Shown here: one piece after another, positions 21,596 through 32,959 of the stretch
Numbering within the stretch: the stretch's first letter is position 1
How the letters are laid out: each line of letters opens with the position of its first letter
Source of the DNA: Malaya genurostris
Taxonomy: Eukaryota > Arthropoda > Insecta > Diptera > Culicidae
Reading direction: 5' to 3'
DNA: 64,000 bases
Assembly (NCBI RefSeq): GCF_030247185.1
Contig: NC_080571.1
Span: 33,344,753-33,408,752, forward strand
Made by a program: the position numbers and the translations under genes
Notes under the pieces: model-generated
The model's input: only the letters and a program-made list of their open reading frames with translations
Database searches by the model: none
What the model was told of the DNA's origin: nothing

Positions 21596-23028
21596 GATAT
21601 GTTTATTTTTACATATTTTTATTCACAGAATCGAATGAAGAAAATAAGAACGAATCGGTTTGGTTTCCTAATATAGATCCGAAACAAAGAAATTTTTTTT
21701 CATACTTCCTATTTGTTAATAAGAGAAAGTTCATTGTTTTTTCATGTATGAACTTTTCTTGAAGAAATATTTCTATTATTCGCCGCCTCTAAAAATGCAT
21801 TTCCAAAATTGCAATCAAAAAATATATTGGACACTAAAAAGTGCCCTTTTTGCCTCATATAGAAAGGCTATTCGTCGAGATCACAAAATGTCTGTGCGTG
21901 TGTATGTATGTATGTGGCAAATAATGTTATTTGATTTTCACAGAGATGGCCGAGCCGATTTTCACAAACTCAGATTCAAATTGAGGGTCTTACGGTCCCA
22001 TAGACCGCTATTGAATTTTATCCCGATCCGACTTCCTGTTCCAGAATTACAGGATGATATGCACCGAAAAAAGGAAAAAAAATGTCACTCACTTTTCTCA
22101 GTGAAGGCGTGACCGATTTTCACAAACGAAAGGTCTTATGGTCCCATAGCTCGCTATCCACTTTTGTCATTCTTCGATTCCGGAATTACAAGGCAATAAG
22201 TTCATCACTTTGAGAAAATGCGCACTCAATTTTCTTGGAAATTTCTTAACCGGTTTTCAAAAAACAAAATGCAAATAAAAGGTTTTGAAATTATTTAAAA
22301 AGTCCCCGAAAAGTTCCTTTAGATCCAACTTTCGGTTCCGGTATTACAGCGCGATAAGTGAAAATATTTCAATTTCATGGGTATTTTTTCAAAAGTGATG
22401 GCGAAACGAGGTGCAAATTTTAATAAAACTATAATAAGTAAATTCATCTAGTTGGCAGACCTTGTTGGTTAGTGGATATATAAATCTACTTTGGGACTAC
22501 TAGTCCTCGGTTTACGCTACCAAACGCACCGGTTATAGTGAAGAAAAGTTCCAAAAACGAAAGTGACTTCGATTTCTCAGGAACGGTTAAACCAATTTCA
22601 ACAAAACATGATTCAAATTAAAGCTCTCATTTTCTTAGAAGATAATGTCCAATTCCATCCAGATCCGACTTCCGGTTCCGAAATTATAGGAGGGCGATGA
22701 GTATCAAAACTATCAAACTTTCATAGAAAATGACAATGCAAAACCGGTACGCATCGGTTCGTGCTGGTACGGAAGAAGAAAACACCACCGCCTAGAATAC
22801 AGCGTACTTTGTTCAGTTTTGTTTAGAGTGCAGGGTTGCCACATTTAAATCTATATTAACTTGCATAACTGTTTACAAATTGAAAAGGTTATGGTAGTTT
22901 ACACCCAAGGAAAATTTTTGATTAAATTCAAGTTTAAAAAAAATTTAAAAGAATTTTCTTGTGATGTTTTTTTTTTCGAAAATAAAATTTATATGAGAAA
23001 GGCATCATTGCACCACTAGGTGGATTAA

Positions 23029-23509
23029 AAACAAAAAGGTTCTTTATGCGGTTATTTATATGGCGATGTAATCCGGAATATGTAGTATAAATATATTGGC
23101 TGTAAAAATATATTATAAGCCTAAAAAAATTAATAGTGGTTAATTGAATAATCTAATTGAACTAAAGTATTCAATCATGCCCCCATGTCCCTTCTAAAAA
23201 CGTTTGATTCACAAAAGGATTTCCATTTGACAGTTAGTATCCATTGAATGTCGTATTTATTTAAAGTCGGTATTGTTTTTTACCGTACCTGGCGACGGTT
23301 CAGATTTACCGTATGAATTGGATTTGAATTTACAGAATTCTGAAAAAAAAATTTTTTTGTAAGCGATTGTCTGCAAAAATTTCTGTGACTGTTGTAAAAT
23401 AAAATGCAAGTGTCTAAAAACTGATTATTTCTGATCTGTACCGTAAATTTTCGTAAAAAAAATTACCTAATACCGGAGTCAAAACTTAGTGGGTATCTTA
23501 TCATTTATT
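23029..23509. other. No gene seen
   Basis: AT-rich spacer between the GCCTTTCTC repeat and the TTAA element. Confidence 0.45.
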
Positions 23510-23513
23510 TTAA

Positions 23514-25041
23514 GGAGCAAGACTCTTTGCAAGTGTGTAGGTGAAGTAAAAAGTGTGTGCGTAAATACAAGTTTTAGTATATTTTTATCAGTTTTATTCG
23601 ATAAAACCACCACAGAACGAGATAAGCAGCGAATCGGTTGTTCCTGTTTTGATTTGTGATTTGAAAAAAAACAAAGAGGTAGGTTCTACATCTTTTAGTT
23701 TTTATGAAAACTGCAGTCGAAAAATAAAACCGATTTCTTCTTCTTCACACTAAGACACTTGATCAGCTACCAACACATTTCCGTGTGCATTTTCACTTGC
23801 TGATTTTGTGGAAAAATAAAGATTCCCTTACCTTTTCTTAGCTTTCCAACAAAATAGAATCAATTGTTTTAGTATGACGAAGGCACAAGTTGAAAAAAAC
23901 TGACACAAAATCCTCTAGGTTCTCATAAAAGTGCATTTTAAACGAAAATATTAAACTGTTGTTTGTTTACAATTTAGTCAACTCATACAATTATGCTGAT
24001 ACAATGTTGCTAGAAAAGTTTTATTTTAATTTATATCAAAGTTCGAAATTTGTGATATTTTCCAACAAATAATGATATAAAAATGTAAAACTCAAATTAT
24101 AAACCTAGAATTAGTACTCCAAAATTATTTTAGGAGACATGTTTGGAAAATAAAATGTATTTTTTTCTTCTTCTTTATATATTACTTTGATTAACTGGCA
24201 GCGCTGAAAATATAAATTCTGCACACCAAGTAGATGCTGCACAAAATTTGTTACATTAGTAGTAGTATACCGTGCCTCAATGGGAAATCATGTATCACAC
24301 CATCAAAGTTATCAGCTGGTAGCTACGCCTTTATAACGAAATCACATTGAATGCTCTTCTCGAGGCGTAAGACTATACATGAACTTCATGAATGGACATT
24401 TATTTCTAGATAGAAGCTTTTTTAATGCGAATACCTTGGAAGCATACAGTGTTGTAAAAGTACATTTTACGAAGCATATTTCGATATATAATTATTTTAC
24501 GAAGTAAATACACTGTAATGTTTTTTCTCCGAGTTTATTTCGTCAAAAACTATTTTCGCGCATAATAAAAATATGGTTATGAAAATATATAACTTTGGAA
24601 CATACCTAAATAATTGCATATCACAAACTGAATATTCCTGATTATTAAATACTTTCCAACATCAATCACCATATAGTTTGAAAGGATGAAAAAATCTGGT
24701 AAAATTGTTATGCATTTATAGAAATATTTTCATATTATTAACGAGGGAAAAAATTCAAATTTATGCGTAAAACAGACGAAAACTTACAAACGTTATACAA
24801 ATAATTAAAAATAAATAAATGAAATTTCACAAAATATCAAGTAGCCTAAATATACAATTCAAGATAAAACTTCGCGTGAAAAATAATCGAATATCGATCT
24901 TCATCGATATCAATACTACTCATTGAAATATCAAGTGTATTTTGTATGTGTATTGGAAATAAGTCAAATGCACATCTGCAACATAAACAGTCGTAATACA
25001 CTAAAATCTAACACTAGCAAACCTGGAAAGAGTCTTGCTCC
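23514..25041. mobile_element. Non-autonomous TTAA-flanked element (piggyBac-like target), 1528 bp
   Basis: GGAGCAAGACTCTTTGCAAG begins the left end and GGAGCAAGACTCTTTCCAGG is the right end read inversely (17 of 20 identical). TTAA lies immediately outside both ends (23510-23513, 25042-25045). TTAA duplication is the hallmark of piggyBac-type transposition, although these ends do not begin with the usual CCC. No frame longer than about 60 codons was seen inside. Confidence 0.6.
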
Positions 25042-25098
25042 TTAACTGCCAAGTTTATAAATTCAAAGGAATATAAATATTATCTTTATCGAAAGTTA

Positions 25099-26001
25099 CC
25101 TTATGATCAAAAAAGAACCGTAATTTTCATTTTAAAATTCCCGCGCTTGTCCAATCGGTAAACTTTTATTCTCTCAACGTTGGCAACACTTTTATACAGT
25201 TAGTTTTTGTTTGGCGTTTATACAAAGAAGTTGAAAAATTTTCGTGTGGATGAAAATTTGGAACAACGTGCGTGCATCAAATTTTGTGTTGCAAATGGAT
25301 TTAAGTGTTCCGAAACGTTGAAAATGTTAGAAAAGGCCTTTGGTGAATCGTGTCTAGGAAAAACACAGGCATACGAGTGGTATAAACGCTTCAAAGGTGG
25401 TCGTACAAGCTTGGATCATGATGAGATCCCTGGCCGCCCAACAACATTTGTTACTGAAGAAAACATTGAATCGGCGAAGCAAATTGTGTTGCAAAATCGT
25501 TCTGTACCGATTAGAGAGATCGCTGTGTTGTTGGGCATCTCTTATGGATCAGCCGAACACATTTTAACTGATGTTTTGGGTTTGAAACGCGTCGCTTCTC
25601 GGGTGGTGCCAAAAAAGCTGAATTTCATTCAAAAACAGCGTCGTGTTGATGTGGCCAAAAAGATGATTTCCAACGCAGATAGTGAACCCACATTCATCGA
25701 ATGCATCATAACTGGTGATGAGGTGTGGATCTATATGACGTCGAAACCGCACAACAATCGACCGAATGGCGCTTCGAAGGCGAGCCGTTGTTCTAAATTT
25801 TCATCCATTATAAAAATCGCCACACGAAAATTTTTCAACCTCTTTGTATAGCCGCCAAACAAAAACTAATCGTACGATATGCGTCAAAATTTGACAGAAT
25901 GTGTATAAAAGTGTTGCCAACGTTGAGAGAATAAAAGTTTACCGATTGGACAAGCGCGGGAATTTTGAAATGAAAATTACGGTTCTTTTTTGATCATAAG
26001 G
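25099..26001 (+). mobile_element. Mariner-like element, deleted, with fold-back right arm
   Basis: Terminal inverted repeats begin CCTTATGATCAAAAAAGAAC and are flanked by TA (25097-25098, 26002-26003). Inverted similarity covers over 100 bp and, after a 32-bp gap in the left arm, continues through GTTTGGCG and the start of the transposase frame. The right arm therefore carries an inverted copy of the 5' end including the start codon region. The 903-bp element has lost the 3' half of its transposase. Confidence 0.75.
25222..25851 (+). pseudogene. Mariner-like transposase, N-terminal part, truncated
   Basis: About 200 codons. The paired helix-turn-helix DNA-binding region is seen as CIKFCVANGFKCSETLKMLE, WYKRFKGGR, DEIPGRP and REIAVLLGISYGSAEHIL. 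The first catalytic Asp follows in ITGDEVWIY. Sequence stops matching the family after ASKASRC, where the frame enters the inverted arm, so the second and third catalytic residues are gone. Compared with the copy at 34225-34688 (FRVAIFIMDENLEQ), 15 bases are missing at the start (FRVDENLEQ), deleting the initiator Met. Non-functional. Confidence 0.8.
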
Positions 26002-26003
26002 TA

Positions 26004-26166
26004 GTTCATCATTTTGTCCGCGTTTGCAAGTTATTTTTTTATGAAATTAATTGTAGAGAAATTGACAGGAACGTACAAATAAAATATTTGTTATTTTTTA
26101 TCAAAACATATGTTGAAACAAACTAATCCACTGAAAAAACGCAGGGCACTATTCAAATTAAAAAAA
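26004..26166. other. Flank between mariner copy and retrotransposon 3' end
   Basis: AT-rich. Ends with the GTCAAATATTT duplication (26167-26177) that borders the RT/RNase H element. Confidence 0.6.
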
Positions 26167-26177
26167 GTCAAATATTT

Positions 26178-29100
26178 TTTTTTTTCCATAAATACGTTTA
26201 TTTCTTAAGGCAGTTTACATAAGTTTTTCTTCGCCGTAGCATCACTTTTACATAATATTCTTATCCTAATTTAATTCTAACATAGTCACAACGTTTTGAA
26301 TTTATTAAAACATATTCTCTTATAGCTTAAATATCATCTTAGGTAACTCGTCATTAATTATGAGATCTACTCGGAAATATTATTTGAACCAAACGATTAA
26401 CTTCTATAAATTATAAAATAAGCTGTTATTTTCAGACATTTTGTTGATAATTTCATAAACTGTTTCGAGTTTGTTTGTATCATTACATAATTTTTATTCT
26501 AATTTAGCTATTGGTTGAACTCATGGACGCAGCTGGGATCAGAACTAAGTCTTAAAAGGGGCCTTTATTAAATTGAAACTCCAATTTTCTTTATGAAATG
26601 ATAAATAAGTTTCATGTATGAAAGGTCACGACAAGCAAGAATGTCTCGAACTGGGATATTGGATAGTCTACCTTGGGTACGCAAAGAATTTATTAGTTGA
26701 GATCTGACATCACGATACTCCACGCATGTCCAAACGACATGATCAATATCCCGATAACCTTCGCCACAAGCACAATGATTAGTCTCGGAGAGCCCAATTC
26801 GAAGGAGATGTGCATCTAACGTGTAGTGATTGGACATGAGTCTGGACATCACACGAATGAAATCCCTACTCACATCCAGTCCCCTGAACCATGCCTTTGT
26901 CGACATTTTCGGAATAATTGAGTGCATCCACCGACCCAGATCATCTCTATCCCAAGATGCTTGCCAGCTGGCAAGTGTTCTTTGGCGAGACGAACTATAG
27001 AATTCGTTGAAAGCAATCGGTCGCTCATAAATTTCACCCTCAATAGCACCACGTTTGGCTAAATTATCGGCTCTTTCATTGCCTGGAATGGAGCAATGAG
27101 CCGGGACCCAGACTATAGTGATTAGATAATTATTATTCAATATGTCGTTCAGACACTGTTTTATTTTACCCAAGAAAAACGGTTCATTTTTGCCAGCAGC
27201 GATTGAGCGAATGGCTTCAATTGCACTCAGACTATCTGTGAAGAGGAAATAATGGTTTGGAGATAATGTGACGATTACACTCAAACTATAATGAACTGCT
27301 GCTAGCTCTGCTATATAAACAGATGCAGGTTCTTGAAGCCTAAATGAGGCCGAAACATTATTGTTGAACATACCAAACCCTGTCGCTTCTTCAATTCGCG
27401 ATCCGTCCGTGTAAAACATTTTCTCAGAGTCGATATGGCTGAACTTACTTGAAAATATTTTTGGGATTTCCGTCGAGCGTAGATGATCCGGGATTCCACG
27501 CACTTCACGCTGCATGGATGTATCGAAAAATAAAGTTGAGTCATTGGCACTTAGGATGCTGACACGGATAGGAATATATCTTGAAGGGTTGATTTCCTGT
27601 GACATATGGTTAAAATATACTGTCATAAATTTTGTTTGAGATCGAAGCTCGACTAGTCGTTCGAAATTATTAATTACCATGGGATTCAGCACCTCACATC
27701 TTATTAGCAGGCGTGATGAAAGCTCCCAAAATCGATCTTTTAATGGAAGAACTCCCGCCAGAACTTCAAGACTCATTGTATGTGTCGAGTGCATGCAGCC
27801 TAAGGCAATTCGCAAACAACGGTACTGAATTCGCTCAAGTTTGATAAAATGAGAGTTTGCAGCGGAACGAAAACAAACGCATCCATATTCCATCACTGAA
27901 AGTATCGTTGTTTGATACAATTTTATTAGATCTTGCGGATGAGAACCCCACCAAGATCCTGTTATTGTTCGAAGAAAATTTACTCTTTGTTGGCATTTCG
28001 TTATCAGATACCTAATGTGTCCTCCCCACGTGCATTTGGAATCGAACCACACCCCGAGGTATTTAAAAGTTAAAACCTGTTGGATCATTCTTCCCATCAT
28101 ATGGAGCTGAAGCTGCGCGGGATCATGCTTTCTTGAAAAGACGACTAACTCTGTTTTCTCCGCAGAGAATTCGATACCAAGATGAACAGCCCAAACGGAC
28201 AAGTTATCTAAGGTATCTTGCAATGGTTTATGCAGATCAATAGCTTTGGGCCCAGTAACTGAAACCACGCCATCATCTGCCAATTGCCTTAGTGTACATG
28301 GGGTTACTAGACAGCTGTCAATGTCATTCACGTAAAAATTATAGAGGAGCGGACTGAGGCATGAGCCTTGCGGGAGACCCATGTAGCTAATTCTGAATGT
28401 TGCCAAATCGCCATGTGAAAAATACATGCACTTCTCTGACAAAAGGTTGTGCAAATAATTATTTATAACCGCTGGAAGTCCATGTTGGTGGAGCTTGTCT
28501 GAAAAAACATCAATGGAAACTGAATCAAATGCTCCTTTAATGTCTAAAAATACAGATGCCATTTGTTGCTTTTGAGCGAAGGCAATTTGGATGTCAGACG
28601 AAAGTAATGCAAGGCAATCATTCGTCCCTTTATTTCTACGGAAGCCAAACTGAGTATCTGACAACAAACCGTTCGTCTCGACCCAAGTGTCGAGACGTCG
28701 TAGAATAATTTTTTCGAACAATTTTCTGATGCAGGACAACATCGCAATGGGTCTATATGAGTTGTGATTGGAAGCTGGTTTCCCCGGCTTTTGAATGGCG
28801 ATAACTTTCACTTGTCTCCAGTCAGGCGGAACAATATTTTGCTCAAGAAACTTGTTGAACAATTCCAACAAACGTCTTTTTGCGAGGTCGGGCAGATTCT
28901 TCACCAAGTTGAATTTAATTCTGTCCAACCCAGGGGCGTTATTGTTACAAGACAAGAGTGCTATAGAAAATTCCATCATTGAAAATGGGTTATTAATAAA
29001 ACCATTATTTGGAGGAGATTCCCGTATAATGCTTTGCGTAGGAACAGAATCTGGGCAAACTTTCCTAGCAAAGTCAAATATCCATCGGTTCGAGTATTCA

Positions 29101-29419
29101 TCACTCTCATTGCCCACGTTACGATTCCTCATTCGTCTGGCCGTATTCCAAAGAGTGCTCATTGAGGTTTCTCTTGACAAATCTTCGACAAAATGTCTCC
29201 AATAGCTACATTTTTTGGCTCGAAGTATGCTCTTGTACTTGGTTTCTAAAACCATAAGTTTTTCAAAATTCTGAGGAGTTCCTCCTCCCCGTTTTAGAAA
29301 CGTCTTGCAAGCATTTTGTTTTGCGAGTTTAGCCTCTGAGCACTCTTTGTCCCACCAGGGGTTGGGAGGCCTTCTGTTAGTCGTTGGCCCAGGAAAGCGT
29401 TTAGTTTGGGATTGTTCAT
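26178..29419 (-). mobile_element. 5'-truncated LOA/I-group non-LTR retrotransposon
   Basis: GTCAAATATTT flanks both sides (26167-26177 and 29420-29430). The minus-strand 3' end has an A-rich tail (26178-26185) and an AATAAA-type signal nearby. The insertion begins within the coding region, before the reverse transcriptase, so the endonuclease and ORF1 are missing. This is the usual result of incomplete target-primed reverse transcription. Confidence 0.85.
26568..29417 (-). CDS. ORF2 remainder: reverse transcriptase and RNase H, open throughout
   Basis: The frame is open from the truncation point (about 949 codons; first internal Met at 29255). Numbered from that Met: RT core VIAIQKPGKPASNHNSYRPI (151-170), VFLDIKGAFDSV (235-246), GLPQGSCLSPLLYN (293-306) and the active site LADDGV (325-330). 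RNase H residues are FYTDGS (Asp616), YIAELAA (Glu650), LFTDSLSAIEA (Asp674) and NERADNLAK (Asp730). A terminal H/C knuckle (CACGEGYRDIDHVVWTC) follows. RT plus RNase H with an ADD active site points to the I or LOA group. No stop codon despite the 5' truncation suggests a recent insertion. It has no endonuclease and no evident start of its own. Confidence 0.88.
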   Translation of the reverse strand, partial: EQSQTKRFPGPTTNRRPPNPWWDKECSEAKLAKQNACKTFLKRGGGTPQNFEKLMVLETKYKSILRAKKCSYWRHFVEDLSRETSMSTLWNTARRMRNRNVGNESDEYSNRWIFDFARKVCPDSVPTQSIIRESPPNNGFINNPFSMMEFSIALLSCNNNAPGLDRIKFNLVKNLPDLAKRRLLELFNKFLEQNIVPPDWRQVKVIAIQKPGKPASNHNSYRPIAMLSCIRKLFEKIILRRLDTWVETNGLLSDTQFGFRRNKGTNDCLALLSSDIQIAFAQKQQMASVFLDIKGAFDSVSIDVFSDKLHQHGLPAVINNYLHNLLSEKCMYFSHGDLATFRISYMGLPQGSCLSPLLYNFYVNDIDSCLVTPCTLRQLADDGVVSVTGPKAIDLHKPLQDTLDNLSVWAVHLGIEFSAEKTELVVFSRKHDPAQLQLHMMGRMIQQVLTFKYLGVWFDSKCTWGGHIRYLITKCQQRVNFLRTITGSWWGSHPQDLIKLYQTTILSVMEYGCVCFRSAANSHFIKLERIQYRCLRIALGCMHSTHTMSLEVLAGVLPLKDRFWELSSRLLIRCEVLNPMVINNFERLVELRSQTKFMTVYFNHMSQEINPSRYIPIRVSILSANDSTLFFDTSMQREVRGIPDHLRSTEIPKIFSSKFSHIDSEKMFYTDGSRIEEATGFGMFNNNVSASFRLQEPASVYIAELAAVHYSLSVIVTLSPNHYFLFTDSLSAIEAIRSIAAGKNEPFFLGKIKQCLNDILNNNYLITIVWVPAHCSIPGNERADNLAKRGAIEGEIYERPIAFNEFYSSSRQRTLASWQASWDRDDLGRWMHSIIPKMSTKAWFRGLDVSRDFIRVMSRLMSNHYTLDAHLLRIGLSETNHCACGEGYRDIDHVVWTCVEYRDVRSQLINSLRTQGRLSNIPVRDILACRDLSYMKLIYHFIKKIGVSI

Positions 29420-29430
29420 GTCAAATATTT

Positions 29431-30479
29431 AGTTGTTTAGTTTCAAATAACAATATTTGCTATATTAAACCAAATTTTCTTTTGTCACAATTTCAAAAAA
29501 ATAATTCGTTCCGTGAAACCAAAATTTAGTTACTCTTACAAGCAAGTGAACAGTCAATCCAGATATTCAACGAACCGAGTTTCAGACAAAGCAGCACATA
29601 GCAGGTTCGTCAAATCGAATTTTGTGGAACGACCATTGCCGCCCGTCCCATACAATTACAGTGCCAAAAAAGGTAAAATTGCCAAATGGAACCAAATAAC
29701 TTCTCTTTCTTATCCCATTTCTTTCCAAAATTTGAATAATTACCCGAATTCACCACTCCAGGTGAAAAGCGTTAATAAACAAATAACCAATCAATCAATG
29801 TTTATTTATTGATCCGCCCAATTATTGTTACCCTTCAATGACTTATCAATAAACAAGATCTATTGTAAGCCAATCCCTATGCTTCGATCGATACAAAAAT
29901 TCACTATCAAAATTTCTTGTCAGTATCAAAACTATCCTCTACGGCACACAAAAACTTTATTGCCAAGAAAATAATTATCATTTGCTCAGCCAGTGAAAAT
30001 TCAAACATCATCAGGGAGAAACGGTTCACAATGTCACCAAATATTAAACCCTTAGAAATTCGATCCGTTTCGAATGTGGATATTTACTGAGAGCGTTCGT
30101 TAGACGAAAGAGCCGTACGGAACATAACCCGTCATTCTGTTGTGGTTGCATTATCCGTTGGGGAATAATCAACCATTACACCACTGGGACAACCGAGCAT
30201 CAAATATTCATCGAATGTTAGCTTTAATCGCTACAACTATCCTCGTTTTGCAACAAGTAGTTTTACAATCCGTTAACCATCCCACAACGAATTACACTCT
30301 CCTCTGGTGCGTTATAGCTTTAACACGAGACGTTTAGTAACCGCATGTCTGGCGGCACCAACACGTATAGAGGGTGATGTTCCCATTTTCGGATTTGATG
30401 GTGAATTTATCTTTAGATATTATTTTGCTCAAATATTTGAAAATTTAGGAATCATTAACAATCGTTGATTCAATTTCAG
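29431..30479. other. No recognised gene; one open frame of unknown status
   Basis: A plus-strand frame (29468-29812, about 114 codons) includes KSNFVERPLPPVPYNYSAKK and is followed 36 nt later by AATAAA (29848-29853). This could be the last exon of a gene, with an acceptor such as AAATTTAG at 29529, but no family is recognised and no upstream exon is evident. The rest is unremarkable. Confidence 0.25.
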
Positions 30480-31142
30480 ATCCGGATCATTGACCGGGTC
30501 ATTAAAAATGGCATTATACCGTGAATCTCACAGCATGTGAGCATACTGTCCACTGCACTCTCTCCGACAGCCGTGAAAACCTAACTAAAGAAGAGCTTTT
30601 CATTCGCTAACTGTCGACCAAACTCTGAAGGTAACCAAACACTTAGTTTCTCTCTTGGTTTTCCTTCTGCTTGCGGTGCTGCAGTTAGTCTAAAGTTAGC
30701 TGCCGACTCACTCGGTTCGGTTGAATTTGTGCTGGTGTTGTTTGGCATGCGTTAGACCACCCTCCCCACAGTGCAGTGTAGTGTACACAGCTCTTGCAAA
30801 ATCTAGTGCGATCGTGATTGCTACAGATTGATCAAGCGCACAACACCGTGACCTACGAAATGCATCATTAGTGTATTATCGTCGTTGGTAATAAGAATAG
30901 AAAACAAAAGTGACCTTCCTTAAGTATTGTTAGTACCTTGCTCGGAAAACAGTTGGGATTTCGATCCCAATCCAAACTGCTTCGGATTCTGGTGCACGTG
31001 CATAATCGGTTTGAGTGTTGAAATAGTGTGATGTGATACGTCTTTCTTGTGCCGATTGTTTTGGAAATAGGTGGTAATCTTGTTGTGTTTATCCATTAAG
31101 ACGAACCGAACAAGCAGTGTGACATAACCGAAACAGGCTACG
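30480..31142 (+). promoter_or_regulatory. Possible promoter and non-coding first exon
   Basis: This stretch is less AT-rich and less repetitive than everything around it, has no match to the repeats elsewhere in the window, and ends in ACAGGCTACG followed by GTAAGC, a good splice donor. No long open frame is present. It looks like a 5' UTR exon of a gene whose coding exons lie elsewhere, possibly outside the window. Evidence is compositional only. Confidence 0.25.
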
Positions 31143-32146
31143 GTAAGCCTTCGGCATCAAAAGCACATAAAACAGTTACTAAATCTGATACTCATACCGT
31201 ACATGCATTTCTTCTCAGTTGGGCCTTGCAACGATCGCTGTCGTAGCACGGAAGGTTGGGTAGATTTTACCTGAAATTTAATGTTGAGCTGATATTCACA
31301 TCATCAATATTTTTTCAATACGAAACATGACCGAATGTATTTCGATTCAACTACGATCGGTTAGGAATTTATATCATTTATTATGTTTGTTGGTTTCACG
31401 CATGACCCACTGTGATCACGATCACTCTCGTAGCCATTGCACGTAAACTACGGTTCAAACAAGTCTTAGACGAGCTTTGGTTCATGGACATTTAGCATAC
31501 AGCATTCACTACTTACGGTAGTGCAGGTTTCATACATGCATTAACGTTACACAACGTTGTGATAGTCAGTTAAACGGTTGATCAGCGATATGACCTAATA
31601 CGTTTTAATCATATTCAAACCAGTCTCACGAAAAGCTCATACCGAAGATCTCGCAATTGATTCATCGAATACCCGAGCCGTAGCATTGGCCTTGATAACC
31701 GAAACTTTTGTTTTCGTTTTCACTCATCGTCGCGCGTAATTTCTGATGAGTTCGTCGAGCTTGAACTTGAGCTTCGTAATGTGGGCGTGTTTTGAATAAA
31801 CGGGATATATGATTTGAAGTTAAATTTCGAGTGACAATTAAAAGAAGTATTCATAACTTTTTTTATTCATCTCGTAAGTCCAACATGGTGGACTATTTTC
31901 AACTTACCAACATATCGAAGGGACCAATAGAGGCGAAATCAAAACTAGATTGAGTTAGTATGTTATTATTATAATTTTTTAAATTGGAACAAATACTTAA
32001 ACATTTATTACACGGAAGCATTCATTTGTTAGCTTTAATTTAGCTATGAATCGATGCTTTTTGATGAGAGCAAATACTTTTTGCACAACTCAGATGTGGT
32101 CAAAAAGGTAATAATGGAAGAAAGTTGTAACTTTTATTAAAACTTG
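31143..32146. other. No gene seen
   Basis: If 30480-31142 is a first exon this would be its intron. No repeat ends were recognised. Confidence 0.4.
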
Positions 32147-32959
32147 TTTTAATCCACCTAGTGGTGTAATGATATCTTTCTCGTTTTTAATGTCTCCTAT
32201 ATATTAAAGCAGAATTTTCCCGAAATACCACAATTTAAAAAAGTTTAGAAAATAGTTTTGAAGATTTCTGTTGTAAAATACTGCTACATTCATATACTAC
32301 ATTTGAATTTAAGTTAGTGAAAAACTATTTAATCATATTTGAGAAAGTGAGGTGAGCTACATTTTAGGGTAACAGAAGTATATTGGCCCATTTTAGGATT
32401 AATTTTATTTTGGCCCACTTTGTATAAATATCCATCAAATGTTGTGATATCTTCGAAAAACCCTTCCGCAATAGGTAATTTAATGTGATTAACTTCAAAC
32501 TGATGCAACATGGGTTACTTAACATCGATTTAATCCATACAGTTTGTTAGGCGGGCAAAAATACCTGTTACCCTATTACATTTGATTACTATGTTGGTAC
32601 TTCCGCAACCAAAAGCTGGATATCGGCATAGGTTTCATTCAACATTCAGTTCATTCAACCATACACTAATATGACCTACAAATTTCTTAACGATTCTCTA
32701 TGAAGATTTGAATTTTGGAAAATAAATGTACCGGTAGTCGGACTTGAATATAATTCAGCAGATTTTTTATGAGATTATCAAATTATCAGACTCTCATGGT
32801 CGGCAAACTAGAAAAATTAACTAGCAAATATAAAAAGGTAGCTTATCAAAAAATAATTTTTGAAACTGACATTTTTACACTAAGCACTCTACCTCCAGAA
32901 GCAGCCGAATGAAAATTGGAATATTCTTATGGTGTCTTAGGACCTTTCATTTGAATCTA

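Larger units (their letters stand above)
18556..23028 (+). repeat. Dispersed mosquito-type repeat(s) with GCCTTTCTCATATA ends, carrying nested insertions
   Basis: The left end has GCCTTTCTCATATAGAAAGG (18565) followed by a GCCCGGAGGGCCGA block. The right end has ATATGAGAAAGGCATCATTG (22993), the inverted form, then CCACTAGGTGGATTAAAA. Between them the phrases 'gatccgacttccggttc', 'ggtcttatggtcccatag' and 'ttctcagagatggccgagccg' recur every 100-170 bp. A second start at 21851 (CCTCATATAGAAAGGC) suggests two adjacent copies. A hAT-like MITE sits at 19296-19938. A further repeat end, GTCGTGAATACGACTTACTT, lies at 20429. No coding capacity. Confidence 0.6.

Noticed and set aside
28795..29205. 136-codon plus-strand frame
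   Set aside because: Antisense shadow of the RT coding region.
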